Below, piece after piece: positions 7,839-17,214 of a stretch of DNA of 64,000 nt. Numbering within the stretch: the stretch's first letter is position 1; each line of letters begins with the position of its first letter. The notes below the pieces were generated by a model. The model searched no databases. It was not told the origin of the DNA and saw only the letters and a list, made by a program, of their open reading frames with translations. The stretch is from Clostridiaceae bacterium BL-3. GTDB lineage: Bacteria > Bacillota > Clostridia > Clostridiales > Clostridiaceae. The DNA lies in the NCBI GenBank assembly GCA_902809985.1, contig CADDXC010000001.1, forward strand, positions 1-64,000, read 5' to 3'. The position numbers were made by a program, and so were the translations under genes.

Positions 7839-8885
7839 TTATAAGCTGTTCATTATAGTAGCTGCAAAAGCTTTTGCCTTTAGCTCTATATCTGGCACTT
7901 CGAATATGGCTTTTGGGTTGTTGGCAGTTTCTGTAATTATTGAATTCGGAGGCAGTCTAAAGCCCTTATTTATATTGAGAGCTCCTATAAGCTGTTTTGC
8001 CACAGAATCACTTCCTGAATTTCCAGAAATAACTATTCCAAAAAGGGCCTTATTATAAAAGCTTATTTTATGGTACAGGACAGTTAATCTATTTATGGTG
8101 GCAGTTAGATTTGCGCCGATGGAGTCATTATAATTTGGACAAAGCCATACTACCGCATCTGAAGATTCTATGGAAGGTAATACATTTTCTACCATGAAGC
8201 CGCCGTAAAAACAGCTGTTTTGTTTGCCGTAATGCAGGCAGAGTCTGTAATGACAACCTTTGCAGTCAAGTATTTTGCCGTTTTCTATCTGCAGCTCTTC
8301 TATGGATATCTTTTTTAGATATTTAGAAATCAGGTGCCAGAGATCAAGGGTATTGGATATTTTATGTGGAGATGAATATAAAACCGTTATTTTTTTTATT
8401 GCTTCTGAAGCTTCATATTCTGCAAGCCTCTTCCCGAGTTTAGAGCTTAGATTTATACATATTTCTTTCAGTGGAAGCCGGAGGGATTTTTGCCAGGTTA
8501 AGAAATTTTTTAAATTGACAGTGGCTTCTACCAGCGGATGCCCTATAAAATTGCAGCCCAGGTTATTTGCCATAAAAATTATATCCTGGGCAGCTCTTTT
8601 CGTTCCAAGTTCGGAATTGCTGTGGATGAGAAGTGCTGCAGTGGAGCCTTGGAAAATATTCCTGGATTTTGAATCTAAGTTGTTGAAAAAGTTGAGCATG
8701 GGAATGTCAAAATAAGTACTGCTGTCTAGTTCCAGTAAAAATAGTATTTTTTTATTCTGAAAATCGGTATAGTATGCACTGCTTATATAGTGTGCAATAT
8801 CAAATCCTTCTATAAAACTATCTAGCATTTTCTTTAGCTGAGTGGATATTTTGTCATTTGGGCATATAACATAAACCTCTTTCAT
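7839..8885 (-). CDS. Flavodoxin-like/NADPH-dependent FMN-reductase-like protein with two domains
   Basis: 348 aa. The C-terminal half (about 165-348) resembles iron-sulfur flavoproteins and FMN reductases: TVLYSSPHKISNTLDL could bind FMN phosphate, and C208, C211, C216 and C225 form a cysteine cluster that might hold a metal or Fe-S centre. The N-terminal half (1-160) looks like a degenerate copy of the same fold: SNSELGTKRAAQDIIFMANN (89-108) mirrors SGNSGSDSVAKQLIGALN (287-304). So it is probably a tandem redox protein with one working site. It is the last gene of an operon with the LDH-like and NadD/HD genes, 34 bp after the former, with GGGGGTGA before the ATG. Electron partner unknown. 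Confidence 0.65.
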   Translation of the reverse strand: MKEVYVICPNDKISTQLKKMLDSFIEGFDIAHYISSAYYTDFQNKKILFLLELDSSTYFDIPMLNFFNNLDSKSRNIFQGSTAALLIHSNSELGTKRAAQDIIFMANNLGCNFIGHPLVEATVNLKNFLTWQKSLRLPLKEICINLSSKLGKRLAEYEASEAIKKITVLYSSPHKISNTLDLWHLISKYLKKISIEELQIENGKILDCKGCHYRLCLHYGKQNSCFYGGFMVENVLPSIESSDAVVWLCPNYNDSIGANLTATINRLTVLYHKISFYNKALFGIVISGNSGSDSVAKQLIGALNINKGFRLPPNSIITETANNPKAIFEVPDIELKAKAFAATIMNSL

Positions 8886-8919
8886 GATTTCACCCCCGTA
8901 AAGAAGAATTATAGCAAGG

Positions 8920-10164
8920 CTATGGTTTGAATTTTAACAGCTGTTTGTAGCTTTCTTCCAGTTTGCAAAATAATGGTTCTTTCATATCTTTGTAATATTC
9001 TAACTGAGTTCCGTAAGGCAGCAGCCTGTTTCTGCATCCCATGAAAGCTCCCCCAAGAAAAGTACTACTGTAATTCCAGTCGCCCTTTATGGTATTTATG
9101 ATGGAAAAAGCACCTGAAGATAAGGCAGGAGCAATATAGGGTTTAAAGCCGATTGATCTCATGTAAATATTGGCTTTTTTAGCCTTTTCGGTTAGATAAT
9201 TCGATATTTCTTCATTGTAATTTTTGATGCTGTTGGCAACTACAAGCCCCTCTCCATGAGGGCCGAAAGATCTTCCCTCCTCAAGAAAATTTTCATGACC
9301 ATTTAGTTTCTGCGAGTAATAGTTGGCTCTGGCGTTCATTACACCTAAGCCATATCCCCTTATCTGATCCGGCAATAATCCAGTACTTACTGCGGATTTG
9401 CAAAGTAAGTCCACTGGATCTGAAACTACTGCGAATGTACCGTGAAAATCACAATCTTTAGCTTTTTGAGCATAACTTTTTACTATCTTTGAATTACCTT
9501 CAAATTGTATAAGTCTTACATCAGATACTTTTTTACCAATTTCAGGTACACCCGTGGAAATACAGAATATGAACATGTCGCTTTTAAATAAGTCCTCTTC
9601 ACTTTTTAAAGGCAGTATTCTGGGAAATAGAGAATTGGTATTGGAATCTGTAACTTGATTACATTCATATTCCCATCTTTTTATCTTGTTTTTATCGCGG
9701 TCGTATATGGATATAGTATTTATATATTTTCCACCTAATATCCTGAGTCCAGTAATTAAGCTTCCTCCTACATCTCCTAAACCAACTACAGTTAAATTCC
9801 ATTTACGAAAACCGATATTATCATGGAAGACTGGAAAGATATGATCCAATTTTTCAGTCCAATCCGGGTAAGCTGTATTTAAACATATTAACCTGTTTTC
9901 TTCAATGGATTTTAAAAGCCAGTCTGGCAGGTTATAGTCCACAGAGCCTTTATACCATATGAGCTTTAAACTCTCCCTGTGTGAAAATATTTGAGAAGGA
10001 TGGGTTACATAATAGCACATTTTGGAACTATCTGTATTTTCATTCACCAGTCTGTAGATATATCCTCTATAAGTGGAAACGGTTTTTTCTTCAATGGATC
10101 TAAAGGGAAGATGTGTATCGGATATAAGCAGCTTGTTTTTATAATAATAATAGTAAAATTGCAT
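8920..10164 (-). CDS. Lactate/malate-dehydrogenase-superfamily protein with extra N-terminal domain
   Basis: 414 aa. Residues 1-120 are a tyrosine-rich segment I do not recognise. From about 122 a Rossmann fold begins with VVGLGDVGGSLITGL (G128, G130, G133), followed by VSDPVDLL (248-255, matching NPVD of LDH), GYGLGVMNARANYYS (271-284, in place of GTxLDSARF) and FGPHGEGLVV (300-309, with H303 where LDH has the catalytic histidine of GEHG). The usual substrate arginine cannot be placed with confidence, so it may be an altered dehydrogenase or an NAD-binding protein. It is the middle gene of a three-gene operon, 36 bp after the NadD/HD mega-gene, with GAGGTG before the ATG. Confidence 0.65.
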   Translation of the reverse strand: MQFYYYYYKNKLLISDTHLPFRSIEEKTVSTYRGYIYRLVNENTDSSKMCYYVTHPSQIFSHRESLKLIWYKGSVDYNLPDWLLKSIEENRLICLNTAYPDWTEKLDHIFPVFHDNIGFRKWNLTVVGLGDVGGSLITGLRILGGKYINTISIYDRDKNKIKRWEYECNQVTDSNTNSLFPRILPLKSEEDLFKSDMFIFCISTGVPEIGKKVSDVRLIQFEGNSKIVKSYAQKAKDCDFHGTFAVVSDPVDLLCKSAVSTGLLPDQIRGYGLGVMNARANYYSQKLNGHENFLEEGRSFGPHGEGLVVANSIKNYNEEISNYLTEKAKKANIYMRSIGFKPYIAPALSSGAFSIINTIKGDWNYSSTFLGGAFMGCRNRLLPYGTQLEYYKDMKEPLFCKLEESYKQLLKFKP

Positions 10165-10200
10165 TTTAACACCTCATTCTCCAAAAGTAATATATATTGA

Positions 10201-13200
10201 TTATTCAAAAGCATGCTCCATTCGGATTAAAAGCTCCAGATCATTTTTAAGGTAGCCTGATGCAGGCAAGTTGAGATTGAAACTGATATTTTCTCCAAGG
10301 TCGGGGCATCTTGGTGTGGCAAATACCTGACCCAGGCAGGATAGAGTCAAATTCTTCTCATGGATAATGTGATATTCTTCCTCTATTGTTTCCAATATAT
10401 TCAGGCTGTTTTCCAGGCAGGTCTTTGATAAATTATATATATTGGATTTGGAAGTATTTTTTATAAATGCAGGATAAGTATAAGGTAAAATTAGGTTTAT
10501 CGATGGAAGAAGGTTCCTCTCGGGATAACTTCCCCTATAAAGTGCATCTCCACCTATAAATGGATACAGAGAATTTTCATTAAACCACAGCTTTAACCTT
10601 GGAATAAAATATACGCTTTCGACGGATCTGCCCTGCATATCCATGAGATCCTTGCCTCTTCCAGATAGTACTGCTACGATAATTTTTTTTACTTCTACAG
10701 CTTCTTTTTTAAAAATAGGATCCACTGCTTTTATCCGGTATCCTTTGTGGAGCAGATTATCCACTAATATTACAGGCCTTTGGAAAGCTTTTATCATTTT
10801 TATCTGTGTATTTAGGTCCAAATAATGTGGGAATTCGCCTATTATGAATTTTCTCATGTTAGGGAAAAATAGTTTTTCTGTATGCAGTGCCTTGGTTACA
10901 GTATTTGGAATAACATATCGCTCCAGTATATCACCGTAGGGTACACACATGGCTTTACCCAATTTCCTTGGCACCAAATTGTATGTGGGGACTAGATTTT
11001 CTTTACAGATTTTTCTTATTAAACATTGATATACAAAATTCACGTTGAAAGAAAGTATGAGCTCTCCAGGATATAACCTGGCTATACTTTCAATTAACTT
11101 TTTACGGCATTTGCAGAGAGTGTTTAACACTTTAGGATTGCTCCTAAAAGGTTCTTTGATGACATTCTGTGCGTCAAAATTTATTATACAGGGAGTATTC
11201 ATGTTAACTGCATATATAGGATTATTTTCATTACAAAAGGGAACCTTTATAAATCCGTATAATTTCAATAGAGAAGAAATATCGCTGTCGTATATTTCCC
11301 TGTTAAAAGCATTTTTGTATACAGCGTATTCATAGTCTTTAGATACGTATAGAGAAATAGCTTCTGTAAAAAGAATTTGTGCAAGTTCTTCTTTTTTGTA
11401 TACATTCTTAATATAGAGTCCGTCTATTGATATGATTCTTCCTGTACTGTTTTCACGTATATACTGAGATACATCTTTATTTTCAAATTCATTATACAGT
11501 GTAGAGGGACGAATCCAGTGTAAAATACAGAAACCCAGTATCTCTCCAGTGGTGGTATTCTTAAGGAATACGATACAAAAATAGGATTTAAAAGATATCT
11601 CTCTGAGTTTATTTATAAATTCACCTGTACAATTGGGCATACACTTGCTTATTCTGTCCAGGACTTCGTTGTTAAAATCTTTGAATATTTCTCTGTCGAG
11701 CCACAGTGATTTTATGAAATCTTTGTCCTGGGATTCCCGTTGATAAAATCCATTTACATATATGTACTGCTCTGCCATAGGATCTACCAAGCTAGAAATG
11801 TCTCTGTTGTTGTCGATAGAAGTCCTGATTTGACTGGAACTTATGTTTGAATAATTTGAAGTTAAACTGAGTACTAATACATTCCCATCTATTTTTTTTG
11901 CAGCCAGCTTCAATAGATCCTTGTCTTTTCCCCTCTCAAATATTATATGAGAAAAAGTATGAATTGAATTCGGGGTTTTTGGAGCTTTATAGCTGGATGC
12001 ATTCAAAAGAACATCGCTGCCTATGCACATGTAGACTTTTGAATTAGGAAAATTTTCTTTTAATGTTTTTAAATTTGATTCATTGGATATGTTTGTAGGG
12101 TACATATCAGGGTAAAGGTATATGTTTAATTCACTGGCCATAGACATAGTCACTAAATTTCGCCTCAAGAGATTTGGCAGGGTCTTTTTGGACCAGGAAA
12201 ATTCATCTATGGATAAATATACTTCAAAATCTAAATCACGAATGTATTTTGCTATTTCCTTATGGCTCAGGGAGAATGGATCAAAGGTTCCAGGGAAAAA
12301 AGCTACTTTTTGAGGAACGGGTATATCTATATTGCCATAAAAAAAGTTGTAGTCTGATATAAATCTGTATATGTGATTTAAACTGGCGGATCTAGTTAAG
12401 AACAATAACTCTTGATTTTCATTGTCTGTAATCAATGTAAGCATCTTTTTAGCTATGAGTTTAAATATAAGTTCTTTTTTAGTCAGATCCATGGAATCTG
12501 TATCAAAGATTTCCTTGCCTATAACGCTGAACGCAGATTGTTTGACTTGAGAGTTGTAATCTCCTAGGCCATTTAGCAATATTCCAAGCATTTTATTCAA
12601 TCTTTTTAAATAATTTAATTCAGATTCTTCAAAGCGGTCTTTATAGACCCAATAGTGTTCTATAATAGTTCCCACAGTTTTAAATATGAGGGATTTTAAA
12701 TTTGAGTTTGAAGTTTTAACCTTGTAGATTGAATCATCTATAAATTCATCTAGTTCTTTTGGCTGGAGCCATAGGGCTGCCTGACCTGTGTATCTGGGGA
12801 TGTATTCTGTAAATCTGTTTCCCTCTATTTCCAGGGCTCTTAAAAGTTCCACTGCAACTTCATTTCTTTCAGCCAGTGAAAGATAGGGCATGATCTCTAG
12901 TACAGCTGATCCAGCTGTATTTCTAACTGTTTCTACAGCACTTACCTTTAATAAATTGCAGAAATGTATAGCTGTGTGAAGGCCTGTTAACTGAGGGTCA
13001 TCAAGTGCGTGATACAAAAGCAGTTCCACCTGGTTCTTTTTTCTTATCCAGTCTGTAGCAGTCTTCAAATTGCTTAAAAATATATTCGTTACCACTTTGT
13101 TGTCCAGATCACAGTAATATTCAAATATGTCGATGTCATTTAAATTTAGTTTTTTATTTATCTTGAACATGAGAAAATTTTCAGCTGGAATTTTGCTCTT

Positions 13201-15063
13201 TGTAGTTATTGAAATAAAATGAGCCTTTATTTTTTCCATGAAACTTTGATTTTGTATAATGTTATCTGAAAATATTAAGATAGTTTCCAGAGCTTCCATT
13301 CTTATGGTGCTGTTTCTCTTTTTTATCCCGGAAAATATATAGTTGAACAGAATTTCCTCATTTACTTTGGAAAGGTAACCCCAGGGGATATATTTACAAG
13401 CTTCAAGTAGAAAAATTTCGCAAGTTATATTTTTATATTTTTCCTCTTTGTAAAATTCTATGAGTACATCAATGTATTTTGGCATCAACGATTTTTTGCA
13501 GTTTGCAAAAAGAGAATTTATCATAATGCTTATGCTGTACCCTATATTGAATTTATGTTCAGAAATCACTTTATAACTAGGTGACAGCATGATTTCCATG
13601 TACTTTTTAAGGAGGCTTATCCCGGATGTAATAGGAGGTGGTATTTTTACATCCTGTGGTAATTCCTTCCTGTAGTCTTCATCAAAGGTGGCTATAAGAG
13701 TTCCCATTAATTCCGCACAATGCCTTCTTATATCATCTTCTGGATGAATCAGGTTTTCGTATAGAAATTTTAATGTTTGAAGTTTTTGCTTCTGGGTAAG
13801 ATAAGTGGAGTATTCCTGAAATATTCGTATATATTCACGAAAGATTTTCCAGTCATTTTCACTTCTGGCCATTTCAAGTATGGCATCTAGAGAGTATTCA
13901 TCCCTTAACTGATACATGAGATTTATATTATGATTTATCGATAGATATTTCAGATTTTGGACTATATCATTTCCCTGAAGCAGAGTATAATTTTTGTTTT
14001 TTATCTTGACAGGACTGAATATGTGTTTTGGTTCTATGTCAATTCCTATATCCAGGAGAAAATTTTCAAAGTCCTTTAATTTGGCATAAACTCTTCTGTA
14101 TCGTTTACTTTTTTGTGAATTCATGTTTTCCAGCTTGCTTGAAATTATGTAAAATGATTCATCTAGGGAAAATAATTTCATATAGGTCTGACTATTTTTA
14201 AATTCATTTTTTATCCTAAAATCAGAGTATATGAGAATTAGAGATTCCAGAGAAAGATTTTCTAATTCTAAATCCCATACGGAGTGGTTTATAGCTACAT
14301 TTCTTATATAGTTTATTCCACATCTTTTAAACCACTGATCTGTATAGTAATAATGTAAATGGGGAACTTTTTTGGATTCCGCATATTTACACCCGTATTT
14401 TCCTATGTCATGACCGGCAGCAGCTCCGGATACTCTTCCCAGATCGACGGGGATATTTATACTTTTTAATTGTCTTGCTATGTAGAGAGATAAAAAATGT
14501 ACACCACACACATGCTGCAGCGTGGTAAAACCTGTTAATTCACCGTTTATTTTCATCATCTCATAGGTATATTGTGATACAAAAGATTTTACAAATTTTT
14601 TGTATTCTTCAGGATGTTCCAGTTCGGATTCTTCTTTTGAAGTTAAAAATTGCAGTGGATAATGACTTTCCCATGTTCCATCATCAGAACTTTTTTGTAT
14701 TTTACACAGTATATTGAATATGACCAGGTACAGTTCACAGGGAGCGGTTAACTGGGGAATCATTTTTACAGTTACATTTTCTGGAAAATTTTTTTGCAGG
14801 GTATATTGGTATAAATATAGAAGCCAATTGTCAGGTACTTTATGTTCCGAAAGTGACTCCAGCATAGATTGACATAGTATTAATGTACTTTTAGCTGAAA
14901 AGTCTTTGTTGAGTAATTGATTTTTAAGGGCGTCTCTGAATTTGTTACTTTTTATGCTCTTGTTTATCATATATTTATTTATATTATATTTTTTAAGCCA
15001 CTTTACATTTGTAATTTTCCTGAATATTTTATTATAACTTTCTGTATAAGATATGGTATTCAT
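10201..15063 (-). CDS. 1620-aa multidomain protein: HD, helical repeats, NadD-like nucleotidyltransferase, GNAT-like, PRTase-like
   Basis: GGAGGT precedes the ATG at 15063. Domains seen in order: HD-type phosphohydrolase at about 180-285 (H184, H218-D219, D281); leucine-rich helices resembling HEAT repeats at about 380-900; a NadD-type adenylyltransferase at 918-1108 with GTFDPFSLSH (925-934), IGSDVLL (1014-1020), ISSSQIR (1074-1080) and a NadD-like end LVDPMAEQYIYVNGFY; a GNAT-like region at about 1110-1290; and a type I phosphoribosyltransferase-like region at about 1340-1500 with VILVDNLLHKG (1431-1441), degenerate in the PRPP loop. Function is unknown; handling of NAD-type or other nucleotides is inferred from the domains. 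It leads the operon with the LDH-like and flavodoxin-like genes. NadD joined or adjacent to HD (YqeK) is known; this full architecture is unusual. Confidence 0.75.
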   Translation of the reverse strand: MNTISYTESYNKIFRKITNVKWLKKYNINKYMINKSIKSNKFRDALKNQLLNKDFSAKSTLILCQSMLESLSEHKVPDNWLLYLYQYTLQKNFPENVTVKMIPQLTAPCELYLVIFNILCKIQKSSDDGTWESHYPLQFLTSKEESELEHPEEYKKFVKSFVSQYTYEMMKINGELTGFTTLQHVCGVHFLSLYIARQLKSINIPVDLGRVSGAAAGHDIGKYGCKYAESKKVPHLHYYYTDQWFKRCGINYIRNVAINHSVWDLELENLSLESLILIYSDFRIKNEFKNSQTYMKLFSLDESFYIISSKLENMNSQKSKRYRRVYAKLKDFENFLLDIGIDIEPKHIFSPVKIKNKNYTLLQGNDIVQNLKYLSINHNINLMYQLRDEYSLDAILEMARSENDWKIFREYIRIFQEYSTYLTQKQKLQTLKFLYENLIHPEDDIRRHCAELMGTLIATFDEDYRKELPQDVKIPPPITSGISLLKKYMEIMLSPSYKVISEHKFNIGYSISIMINSLFANCKKSLMPKYIDVLIEFYKEEKYKNITCEIFLLEACKYIPWGYLSKVNEEILFNYIFSGIKKRNSTIRMEALETILIFSDNIIQNQSFMEKIKAHFISITTKSKIPAENFLMFKINKKLNLNDIDIFEYYCDLDNKVVTNIFLSNLKTATDWIRKKNQVELLLYHALDDPQLTGLHTAIHFCNLLKVSAVETVRNTAGSAVLEIMPYLSLAERNEVAVELLRALEIEGNRFTEYIPRYTGQAALWLQPKELDEFIDDSIYKVKTSNSNLKSLIFKTVGTIIEHYWVYKDRFEESELNYLKRLNKMLGILLNGLGDYNSQVKQSAFSVIGKEIFDTDSMDLTKKELIFKLIAKKMLTLITDNENQELLFLTRSASLNHIYRFISDYNFFYGNIDIPVPQKVAFFPGTFDPFSLSHKEIAKYIRDLDFEVYLSIDEFSWSKKTLPNLLRRNLVTMSMASELNIYLYPDMYPTNISNESNLKTLKENFPNSKVYMCIGSDVLLNASSYKAPKTPNSIHTFSHIIFERGKDKDLLKLAAKKIDGNVLVLSLTSNYSNISSSQIRTSIDNNRDISSLVDPMAEQYIYVNGFYQRESQDKDFIKSLWLDREIFKDFNNEVLDRISKCMPNCTGEFINKLREISFKSYFCIVFLKNTTTGEILGFCILHWIRPSTLYNEFENKDVSQYIRENSTGRIISIDGLYIKNVYKKEELAQILFTEAISLYVSKDYEYAVYKNAFNREIYDSDISSLLKLYGFIKVPFCNENNPIYAVNMNTPCIINFDAQNVIKEPFRSNPKVLNTLCKCRKKLIESIARLYPGELILSFNVNFVYQCLIRKICKENLVPTYNLVPRKLGKAMCVPYGDILERYVIPNTVTKALHTEKLFFPNMRKFIIGEFPHYLDLNTQIKMIKAFQRPVILVDNLLHKGYRIKAVDPIFKKEAVEVKKIIVAVLSGRGKDLMDMQGRSVESVYFIPRLKLWFNENSLYPFIGGDALYRGSYPERNLLPSINLILPYTYPAFIKNTSKSNIYNLSKTCLENSLNILETIEEEYHIIHEKNLTLSCLGQVFATPRCPDLGENISFNLNLPASGYLKNDLELLIRMEHAFE

Positions 15064-15291
15064 AGATTACCTCCAAATACACTCTTTACAGAAATTATAT
15101 ACTTTTCATAAACTTTTTTCAAAAGAAAGTTAGTTATGTCAGGTAATATTTCAATTATTTTAATTTACGATTTACAATTGATAGTAGACATAGATACAAA
15201 AAATAACTATAATATAGAAAAAAACTGATTTGAACTCAAGAATCATTTGATTTGATATTTTAAATTATATAATATAATGGGGGTAATGTAT

Positions 15292-16254
15292 ATGAAACCG
15301 ACAAAAAATAAGCTTGTAATAGTAGGTACAGGACATGTAGGCTCTGCAGTATTGAATTGTGCATTGTCACTTGATCTGATGTCTGAGATTGTAACTATTG
15401 ACAAAATAAAGGGAAAGGCCGAAGGGGAAGCACTGGATTCTACACATACTACGTCTTTTACTTATAGCCCTAATGTGAGAATTCATTCAGGTGGTTATGA
15501 AGAATGTAGTGACGCTAGAGTTATCATAATAGCTGCCGGACCAAGCATAATGCCAGATGACAAATCCGATAGAACAGTTTTAGCGGAGAAAAATGTTGAG
15601 ACCATGAAAGATGTGATGTCTTCTATAAGCAAGTATACAAAGGATGCAGTGATTATAATAATAACCAATCCATTGGACACCATGGTATATTATGCTCAAA
15701 ATTATTTTGGATATCCTAAGAATAAAATATTTGGCACGGGAACTAGTCTTGATTCCTCACGTTTCAGAAGAATCATCGCCAATAAATACAATGTGGACCC
15801 TAAAGATGTTCATGGATATATGCTTGGAGAACATGGCAATTCAGCTTTTCCTACCTGGAGTCTTTTGAATATTGGGGGAGTTTCCTGCGATAGATTGGAT
15901 GAATACTTTAGACCAAAGGAACCACTGGATCGGGAAAAAGTAGCTTCCGAAGTGGTGAATGTGGCTTATGACGTCCTTCACCTTAAAGGATTTACCAGTG
16001 CAGGAATTGCTATGGCAGCCTGCAGACTTGCAAAGGCAGTTTTGCTAGATGAGCACAGTATCATGCCTGTTTCCACTACCTTGGAGGGTGAATATGGTCT
16101 AAAGGATGTGGCATTAAGCCTTCCATGTATTATAACTGAAAATGGAGTTGAGAGGAGAATAGAAGTACCTCTTTCTGAGGATGAAATAGAGAAATTAAAA
16201 TTCAGTGCTGGAAATATTTTAAAGACAATGAAGGCTGCGGGGTTGACAAAATAG
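15292..16254 (+). CDS. L-2-hydroxyacid dehydrogenase of the LDH family
   Basis: NAD-dependent dehydrogenase of 320 aa, reducing a 2-oxoacid in the cytosol. It has the Rossmann motif VGTGHVGSA, NPLDTMV, GTGTSLDSSRFRR and the catalytic histidine in LGEHGNSAF. The active-site loop that reads like NQKPGETR in classical LDH is GPSIMPDDKSDR here: longer and lacking the usual glutamine. So the substrate may be a bulkier oxoacid, as in hydroxyisocaproate dehydrogenases, rather than pyruvate (inference). The frame extends to 15277, but GGGGGT (15279-15284) is the ribosome site for ATG 15292. It is divergent from the NadD/HD operon across 228 bp. Confidence 0.85.
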   Translation: MKPTKNKLVIVGTGHVGSAVLNCALSLDLMSEIVTIDKIKGKAEGEALDSTHTTSFTYSPNVRIHSGGYEECSDARVIIIAAGPSIMPDDKSDRTVLAEKNVETMKDVMSSISKYTKDAVIIIITNPLDTMVYYAQNYFGYPKNKIFGTGTSLDSSRFRRIIANKYNVDPKDVHGYMLGEHGNSAFPTWSLLNIGGVSCDRLDEYFRPKEPLDREKVASEVVNVAYDVLHLKGFTSAGIAMAACRLAKAVLLDEHSIMPVSTTLEGEYGLKDVALSLPCIITENGVERRIEVPLSEDEIEKLKFSAGNILKTMKAAGLTK

Positions 16255-16371
16255 TTTTTAATGATAACAGTGTGTAATGAATATCTAATAGTAAATAATT
16301 AAAGTATCTTGAGTTAAGAGACAACCAGATGCCGGTTCACTGATTGCCTATTCTTGGATGGAGGAATATGA

Positions 16372-17142
16372 ATGAAGCCAGTTATAGGAATATGTGCAAA
16401 TTATTTTAACGGATTGGATGAACTCTATGGCGGATTGGGAGGCAAGTTGGATTGGCAGCTTGTGCCTGATGATTATATAAGTTCAGTTGAAAAAGCAGGG
16501 GGAATTCCTCTGATCATTCCAATATATAATGATGAAGATAATATCTATAATATTATTAATGATATAGATGGTTTGATATTGACGGGAGGAAATGATATTT
16601 TCCCTGAGTACTATGGACAGTTTACAAGTACTAAAATTGGAGCCATAAATCCCAGGAGAGATAAGCATGAACTTACTTTGGTGAAAAATATTATAGATAA
16701 AAGCAATATTCCTGTTTTGGGAATTTGCAGGGGTAATCAGCTTTTGAATGTGGCTTATGGTGGTACTCTTTATCAGGATTTTAGTGAAATACCTCTTAAG
16801 TTGAGAAATAACATAGATATAAATCACTCTATGAGAGAAATTGAGAAATATATTCCAGTCCATCAAGTTTTCGTGGATAAAAAAAGTAAAATTTTTAGTA
16901 TTTTCAAAGAAGAGGAAATACGGGTAAATTCCTATCATCATCAGGTTATTAAAGATCCAGCTCATGTTTTTGAAGTTTCGGGTAGATCTCCTGACGGGAT
17001 AATTGAATCCATAGAGATGAGAGGAAACAGGTTTGTAGTGGGAGTTCAATGGCATCCTGAAATGATGTGGGAACATTATGAGAAACAATTTTCTATTTTT
17101 AAGTTTTTTGTGAATGAATGCAGTAAAAGTATTAGTGAATAA
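16372..17142 (+). CDS. Peptidase C26 / gamma-glutamyl-GABA hydrolase family (PuuD-like)
   Basis: Class I glutamine-amidotransferase-like hydrolase of 256 aa that cleaves gamma-glutamyl amide bonds. The catalytic triad is visible: C119 in LGICRGNQ, H228 and E230 in WHPE. TGGNDIFPEYYG marks the oxyanion region. GGAGG precedes the ATG. Family members act on gamma-glutamyl-GABA, polyglutamate or similar compounds; the true substrate is not evident. No polyamine genes are near. Its neighbours are a hydroxyacid dehydrogenase upstream and a YopX-like gene downstream. Confidence 0.87.
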   Translation: MKPVIGICANYFNGLDELYGGLGGKLDWQLVPDDYISSVEKAGGIPLIIPIYNDEDNIYNIINDIDGLILTGGNDIFPEYYGQFTSTKIGAINPRRDKHELTLVKNIIDKSNIPVLGICRGNQLLNVAYGGTLYQDFSEIPLKLRNNIDINHSMREIEKYIPVHQVFVDKKSKIFSIFKEEEIRVNSYHHQVIKDPAHVFEVSGRSPDGIIESIEMRGNRFVVGVQWHPEMMWEHYEKQFSIFKFFVNECSKSISE

Positions 17143-17214
17143 AGTCAAGCAGAGTTTGCTGAAAAGCTCACAGTAATGGTGAATCAAATTAAAATATAAA
17201 GGAGTGAGTATTGT

